A stretch of 23,285 bases of DNA from Ichthyophonus hoferi (lineage: Eukaryota; Opisthokonta; Ichthyosporea; Ichthyophonida; Ichthyophonidae): assembly GCA_002751075.1 (NCBI GenBank), contig NAOQ01000133.1, positions 6,398 through 29,682 on the forward strand, read 5' to 3'. The translations under genes and the position numbers were made by a program. The first letter of the stretch is position 1. Each line of letters starts with the position of its first letter. The notes beneath the pieces are model-generated. The model saw only the letters and a program-made list of their open reading frames with translations, had not been told where the DNA came from and made no database searches. Below, one piece after another: positions 18,304 to 23,285 of the stretch.

Positions 18304-19279
18304 TTTGCCATCAACGACAACCTTGAAGGAGTCATGTTTTATCGATACTATGACGTAAAGGACTGTAGTGTATCTATCCCTCAGGTAGGTAATTTGCATT
18401 TGTCAAAGAGCATGCATTCTTAATGAATCCTAACCAGGATTTGTTTCAGATACTTTTTCTATATAGGGTGATACAGGAAGCTGAAGTATTCATTCATTCT
18501 AGGTACAGGCTCACAAACTTTTTATAAATGCATCGTCCCATAGGTATAGGATTAATCAAATATAGCTACATAACATATATAATGCAAGCAAAGTAAGTAC
18601 AGTTATAATTATTTAATTGATTAATGCTAGGTTCAGAAGTATTAATAGAAGATTCTGATTGAATCCAAGGATCATAGTTGGGCCATTGATCAAATTATAT
18701 CAACGCTTGGATCAAAATCATATTTGATCAACTATGACCTTGGCCAATAAATCAGTCTTGCCATTATCATTTAAATCACAAAAGATTAATTTCAGAACTA
18801 AAAACTCATGTAATTGTAATCAATTAACACTAGAATCAGTCACCATGAATCAATACGTTGATGGTAATAGAGGGGTGGGTGCTGATGAAAACCCTCACTG
18901 AAGAGGAAATAGTTCATTAGAAATATCTGAATAAAATAAGGAGCCAATTCCTTAAGAACAATTCGAGGTAATTGCTAGATCAATTAGACGTTCACTTACA
19001 CAAACCAATAGGCACAGCAAGTTTACCATGCGTACCAAATGACCACCATATTTAATATTCTTTATCTAGTTCTCTGCAACTTAACAGATTCATCTTCTAT
19101 TGATATCAACTCCAACAATATGGCGTAATAGCCACAACTTTCTTCCAATCAGTATCAGTACAGCTAACAACAATACAAAGAGAATTTAGTTTAATAGATA
19201 TTTATTTCCTGTCTTCAACCAGGATTCCAGATCCACCTTATCAGACCAATCAGAGCCTTCTCCCTCTCCTAGTCATTAA
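18304..19279 (+). CDS. C-terminal end of an unidentified plus-strand gene (two candidate exons)
   Basis: Candidate exon 18304-18384 is flanked by CCTCCGACAG and by CAG|GTAGGT, and reads 27 codons beginning FAINDNLEGVMFYRYYDVKD. Candidate last exon 19223-19279 follows a good pyrimidine tract (TTTATTTCCTGTCTTCAACC then AG) and reads DSRSTLSDQSEPSPSPSH then TAA. Both are phase 0 and could be joined directly. The first frame stays open upstream to about 18246, so that exon may start earlier. A competing frame across 18156-18357 (Ser/Thr-rich) is also open, so the assignment is tentative. The protein family is not recognised and the 5' part is not visible. The gene would converge with the minus-strand gene whose stop is at 19766. 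Confidence 0.35.
18385..19222 (+). other. Presumed intron (838 bp) of the plus-strand gene
   Basis: Between the two candidate exons. It holds the hairpin at 18665-18743. A further short open segment at 18451-18506 is bordered by AG and GT but is not convincing. Otherwise AT-rich sequence. Confidence 0.35.
18665..18743. repeat. Imperfect hairpin / inverted repeat (79 bp)
   Basis: The outer arms CCAAGGATCATAGTTG and CAACTATGACCTTGG pair with a single gap. The inner arms TTGATCAAAT and ATTTGATCAA pair perfectly. Only a short loop (about 25 bases) remains. It lies in the presumed intron of the plus-strand gene. It may be a small foldback element or a structured RNA segment. Confidence 0.7.
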
Positions 19280-19765
19280 CTACCAGTTATTGAAGCAATG
19301 TCACATGTCACAGAACTCCTGTCCAATCACCATCCAAAGCAGATACTGGTCTCCGGTGGTATATATAATATACTTTGAGAGACACACACATATAGGTATA
19401 GTTATATAGTATTATATCACGCTATATATCTCATCATATCCCACCCCTCTCATCTCTTTTCTTTACTGTCCGTACAAGGACCAAATATTTTGTGATAAAA
19501 TACAACCAAAAAGAAAAAACACAGCCCAAATTTAATAGAAACCATAACCATATACATGATAATCACTAGTTACATACATCCATTGATTATTATCTTTATA
19601 TTTTCCTTCAATCCATGGAAAATAATGTAAGGATTTCCAAAACAGGACTTGAGCGAAAAACGATTAAAATGCAACTATAATAAACGCCTAGCCCTAGATA
19701 CAATAAACTGTATAACATGGACATATATGACTCGTCAAATCATTATCCATGATGTATGTATGTAT
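19280..19765. other. Intergenic region between convergent genes (486 bp)
   Basis: Short gap between the TAA at 19279 and the minus-strand stop at 19766. It includes TATATA-rich sequence and an AATAAA on the plus strand at 19702-19707. No gene is seen. Confidence 0.5.
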
Positions 19766-22700
19766 TCAGTCACTTTCTTCATCGCTGTCGGCTTCCTTCA
19801 TGATCAAGAGATGGGACTGGGTGGGTAGGGGTTAGGGTTGGGCTTCGCAGGTGTGTGTATGATGTAGCATGATATGATAAGTTGTAGTGTAATAGGATAT
19901 AATATGATATAATAATAATATAATATACTAAGATAGTCATGCCTAGCAGTAAACATACACTCACATCACTATCATCATCAGAATCCTCTTCCAATGACTG
20001 ACTAGGAGTGTTCACTGGCCCTGGCAAGGGTTGTGCCTGGGGTTCAGGGATTGGCACAGAGGGCGCTTGGGCAGCCTGCGATTGGATACTCTATACATGA
20101 TATATAAGAAAAACATGTAAGTGGTTGTCAAGTTGTCTTTAATTATGAATAACATTATATCATACAATATTATTCCATATCATACCATATTATAGCACAT
20201 CAGAATATATTATAACATATTATAACATACTATATATAACACGTGAACTAAACATTTAATTAATTAATTTTTAGATGCAGACAATTTTCAATTTCGAGTC
20301 AAGTCAGTAACTCAAAAGTTTCTTAATATGGTAAACCATTTGCTATATATAATATATCAGGCAAACGCCTATCCATAACATCCCATAAAATGATATCAAT
20401 TGACCCACAAAAGTCCATATGCAAAAAAATAAACAAACAAACAATAGTAATCACACATATTCATCCAAAAATAATAGAAAAGGGTATATATATTTTTTTT
20501 TAAAAAAACAAAAGTTGCAAGTTCTTCAAAAATAATAGCAGCAATTTAAAATAGCAATGTGATTGCTTATAGTTCTAGCCCTAACTACTAATCACCAATA
20601 ATTTGGCTCTAAGTTCTAATAAATATTATAAAGGTTAATTAGTTGGTGATTAATTGCTAATGAATAGTGAATTAAGCACATCTTTAATAAAAACAAATTC
20701 ATTGGTTACACTACACTTACCAGCCCAGTCATTGGCTATATTATATTTTAGTTACTATATTTAGGTATATCTATGACAACCTCATAGCATATTCCATAAG
20801 GACAATAAAAGAACCACAACATATCAACCATAACACAATCTATATCATATATATTGCCATACACACTACACTACAAGCATCTAACATTTTATATTTTATA
20901 TAAATGAAAACCATACAATGACCAGTCATAGTCAGGATAATGTGAATGCCATAATAGTATTCATGTGATAACCTGCCAATGAGAATAAACGATCTATCTA
21001 TTCATCTGTCTTACCTCTACTGGTTCTGGTTGGTGGGTAATTGTTGCATCTCTAGAGGGTGCAGAGGGAACTAAGAGGGAGAGGGAGAGGAAGAGAGATA
21101 TATATTTAAGTAGAGATGCACAAATTGATAGATTTTGTATGTGTGGTTGGAAAGCACCTTTAAAGCTTGTTTCGAATCAGATTTTTTTGATTGTACAAAA
21201 TCGCACTCCATTGCACATTAACAATTGGTCTATATATATAGTAGGGATGTATCGGGGGTTCACTTTACAAATACTACATGTCTACTATAGATAGGCTATA
21301 GTTATCATGTTATATTATATAGATAGATGGATGGATAGGTAGATATGTAGAGAGATAGATAGATGGATAGATAGATAGGTAGATAGATGGATGGATAGGT
21401 AGATATGTAGAGAGATAGATAGATGGATAGATATATAGGTAGATAGATGGATAGATCCCTTAATCTCTTACCTATTTCAGCTGGTGATTGGACATTGGGA
21501 GAACGAGGGAATGTGCTGGATTCTTTAGAGGTAGGGCTAGGTGTTTCATGCACAGCCACATCTTTAGGCTTACTGACCTCTGCAGGTTCATCCAATAAAA
21601 AAGACTTTATAAATATATAAAAATTTACATATAAACAATATACTATCGCCACCCAATAGTAATGCATACTTACCCTCTACTGCCACTGTTGTTGGTTCTT
21701 TAGTCTCCTTCATATTTTCTATTTCCTCCTCCTCTTCCTCTCCCTCCGATCCGTTAGATTCATTTGATTGGGCAATCATCTGATCTAACTCATTGGCCAT
21801 ATCTTCATCTATATGTAAATGAACTCAGATAAGTGGTGGAGACAGGATAGGGTATTTTTGAGTGGTCATAGGCTACAGAGAGCTATCAGTTTAAACCAGT
21901 AAAAATGCAATGTAAGTTGAATCAATTGCTCTGCACAAAATCTAAAACAAGTTAATAGGATTAAGAGCTAGAGGCACCATACCGTAAATGATAAATACAA
22001 ATTACTTTTAATATTAGGATGAATGCTTATGTCATCACCCTTTTTGGTATATATATATCTATGTATGTATAGTTGGTCAAAAATAAAATAATACAAGCTA
22101 ACAAATTTCAATCCAAATACAATCGTACGTGCCTTCTAGCTATAAATATAAATATACTCTCCAGAAAAAATAACTTGACAGGAAATTTAACATTTATACT
22201 GATAGAAAATATTAATATTCAGTAGAAAAAGTAATAGCATTAAAGGTCTAGCTCTAGATAGTAATATGGCTACCAGTCAATTCAACTACTCACCGACGTC
22301 TCCATCATCTGATTGGTCCTCCTCTCTAGGAGGGACAACTCCCACCACAACCTGCTGGGGTAGGATATAAAGTAAGGAGATAGGTAGGTAGGACATAGGG
22401 TCTATACTAACTTAAAACTTTTTAAAATTTATGCTTTTAAATGACTGGCACCGTAGAGCAACCAGAACATGTACAGGATGAGCCAAATTTTCAAATTTTC
22501 ATTGTAAACTTTCAAACATCCTTCTAGTTCCAGTGTTCAGCTTATTGCTTACATAGTCTCTGAACAGAGAAAAACAAAAAGACTAAATATAGAAATAGTC
22601 ACGTCATGTCATAAAGGTCTTACGGGATTGGGTAGGCTTGGCTCTGCCTCTATTTTTTGACCATAATCTATTTTTGAATAGGTATCTAGTTTTGGTGTCG

Positions 22701-22905
22701 ATTCTAGTTTTTGCTTTTTGACGGTTGGACTGGGTGCTTCACTGTAGATTGAAAGGGAGAGAGAGAGAGACAGAAAGATAAAGGCAAGCATATGTTGGCA
22801 TGGCTTTCTCTCAGTGCATGTTCGGTTTAAACTAATAGTAATAGCAGTCGTAATAGTAATAGTAATGGTAATTGCAATATCAATACTACTACAACTACAA
22901 CTACT

Positions 22906-22936
<31 letters not shown>

Positions 22937-23027
22937 CCAATGCTTCTACTACTATTACTATTAATAATACTAACCTGTTTTCCTCGTGATGATGCTTGGC
23001 AGATTCTCCTTGTATAGGCTGTGTATC
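19766..23027 (-). CDS. Acidic Ser/Pro-rich probable nuclear protein, C-terminal part, eight exons; unidentified
   Basis: Exons on the minus strand: 23027-22975, 22741-22624, 22354-22294, 21808-21674, 21579-21472, 21070-21015, 20090-19965 and 19816-19766 (stop TGA). All introns are GT-AG with phases 2,0,1,1,1,0,0. The exons sum to 708 bp in one open frame, 235 residues, which strongly supports the model. The chain is disordered and low-complexity: a basic KKQKLES patch (about 25-31), acidic clusters (EEDQSDDGDVDEDMANELDQ; a run of six Glu), Pro/Gln/Ser-rich segments, and an acidic end LEEDSDDDSDSHLLIMKEAD followed by SDEESD. This composition is common in transcription and chromatin factors; ELL-associated factors, for example, end in a similar acidic Ser/Asp tail. 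That likeness is compositional only and I do not assign a family. The globular N-terminal domain lies beyond the right edge. Confidence 0.8.
20091..21014 (-). other. Intron (924 bp) of the acidic protein gene
   Basis: The largest intron of this gene. AT-rich with imperfect CATATTATAACATAT-like units (about 20155-20240), an A/T-only palindromic stretch near 20490-20510, and nothing that looks coding. Confidence 0.7.
21071..21471 (-). other. Intron (401 bp) of the acidic protein gene with GATA repeat
   Basis: Contains the 60-bp higher-order GATA repeat at 21321-21456. On the minus strand the repeat reads as Ile/Tyr/Leu/Ser codons and extends the exon frame artificially. The donor GTAAGA after GAAATAG marks the true exon end. 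Confidence 0.75.
21321..21456. repeat. 60-bp higher-order repeat built of GATA/GATG units
   Basis: Two full copies (21321-21380 and 21381-21440) and a partial third. The two full copies differ by one base by eye. Each unit is made of AGAT, GGAT and GTAG tetramers, beginning AGATAGATGGATGGATAGGT. Confidence 0.9.
21809..22293 (-). other. Intron (485 bp) of the acidic protein gene
   Basis: AT-rich GT-AG intron. Donor on the minus strand is GTCG|GTGAGT and acceptor is ACATATAG|ATGAAG. No other feature is seen. Confidence 0.7.
22838..22974. repeat. Triplet microsatellites (TAA, TAG, CTA) in an intron
   Basis: Imperfect TAG/TAA triplets, then ACT triplets, then a perfect AAT run (about 22909-22936) and further CTA/TTA triplets, lying in the intron before the exon at 22741. 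The Ile/Leu-rich frame here is a by-product of the repeat. Confidence 0.85.
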
Positions 23028-23285
23028 CTAAGCATAGATATATTCGTAGAGGTTAGTATATACTAGTACAGCATAACATAAGCCTATCTATCATTTCATC
23101 ATACTATAGTTATTCTCATTATGTATATATAGCTAACATTTCTATATATGGATTTATAGCTTGAACTGGAGGCAAGGATTAAACTTAAATCAATGATCTC
23201 GTTTTAAATACAAATTAACATTTTGAGGAGTCTATAATTAGCATTAATCCAAGTGCTTGGTCCAAGTTTTTAAGGCCTTTTCTGA
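23028..23285 (-). other. Upstream intron of the acidic protein gene, cut by the window edge
   Basis: The acceptor is CTATGCTTAG at about 23037-23028 on the minus strand, with a branch-point-like CTAAC some 25-30 bases before it. No further exon is visible to the edge. Confidence 0.5.

Noticed and set aside
21321-21456. Regularly spaced repeat that could suggest a CRISPR array
   Set aside because: It is a GATA microsatellite with no unique spacers, inside a eukaryotic intron.
22814-23017. Plus-strand Ile/Leu-rich reading frame resembling a membrane protein
   Set aside because: Produced by AAT/CTA triplet repeats in an intron of the minus-strand gene; it also runs across a real exon on the other strand.

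Overview
The window is nuclear DNA from an AT-rich eukaryote. Genes are split by GT-AG introns, microsatellites are abundant, and one assembly gap of unknown bases (10470-11152) is present. The genes point to an opisthokont (a fungus or an early-branching animal such as a sponge), but the species cannot be fixed from sequence alone.

Left flank (1-4797, + strand): the last nine exons of a condensin ATPase gene, SMC4. I traced every exon junction. Together they give an unbroken 377-residue C-terminal part that carries the ABC signature, Walker B and the H-loop region. The introns (170-946 bp) are full of simple repeats.

Centre (about 5.3-18.0 kb): two compact genes on the minus strand and a long, mostly non-coding stretch. 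At 6483-7066 lies a two-exon glycine/arginine-rich RNA-binding protein with one RRM. At 10299-11600 lies an intronless secreted protein with a signal peptide, a six-cysteine domain and a 9-residue Thr-rich tandem repeat interrupted by the gap. From 13.1 to 17.2 kb there are two families of old, LTR-like dispersed repeats. Family R1 has three copies in the same orientation. Family R2 has two copies in opposite orientation.

Right flank (about 18.1-23.3 kb): intron-dense DNA again. The minus strand holds the last eight exons (235 residues) of an acidic, Ser/Pro-rich, probably nuclear protein that I cannot name. Opposite and convergent to it are two candidate exons of an unidentified plus-strand gene ending at 19279. 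A near-perfect hairpin of about 79 bp sits at 18665-18743.

The two flanks share a style (many short exons, triplet and tetranucleotide repeats, frequent CCAATCA motifs) that the centre lacks. An assembly join, a transferred segment or simply a gene-poor repeat island could each explain this. No operon-like or multi-gene system was found.
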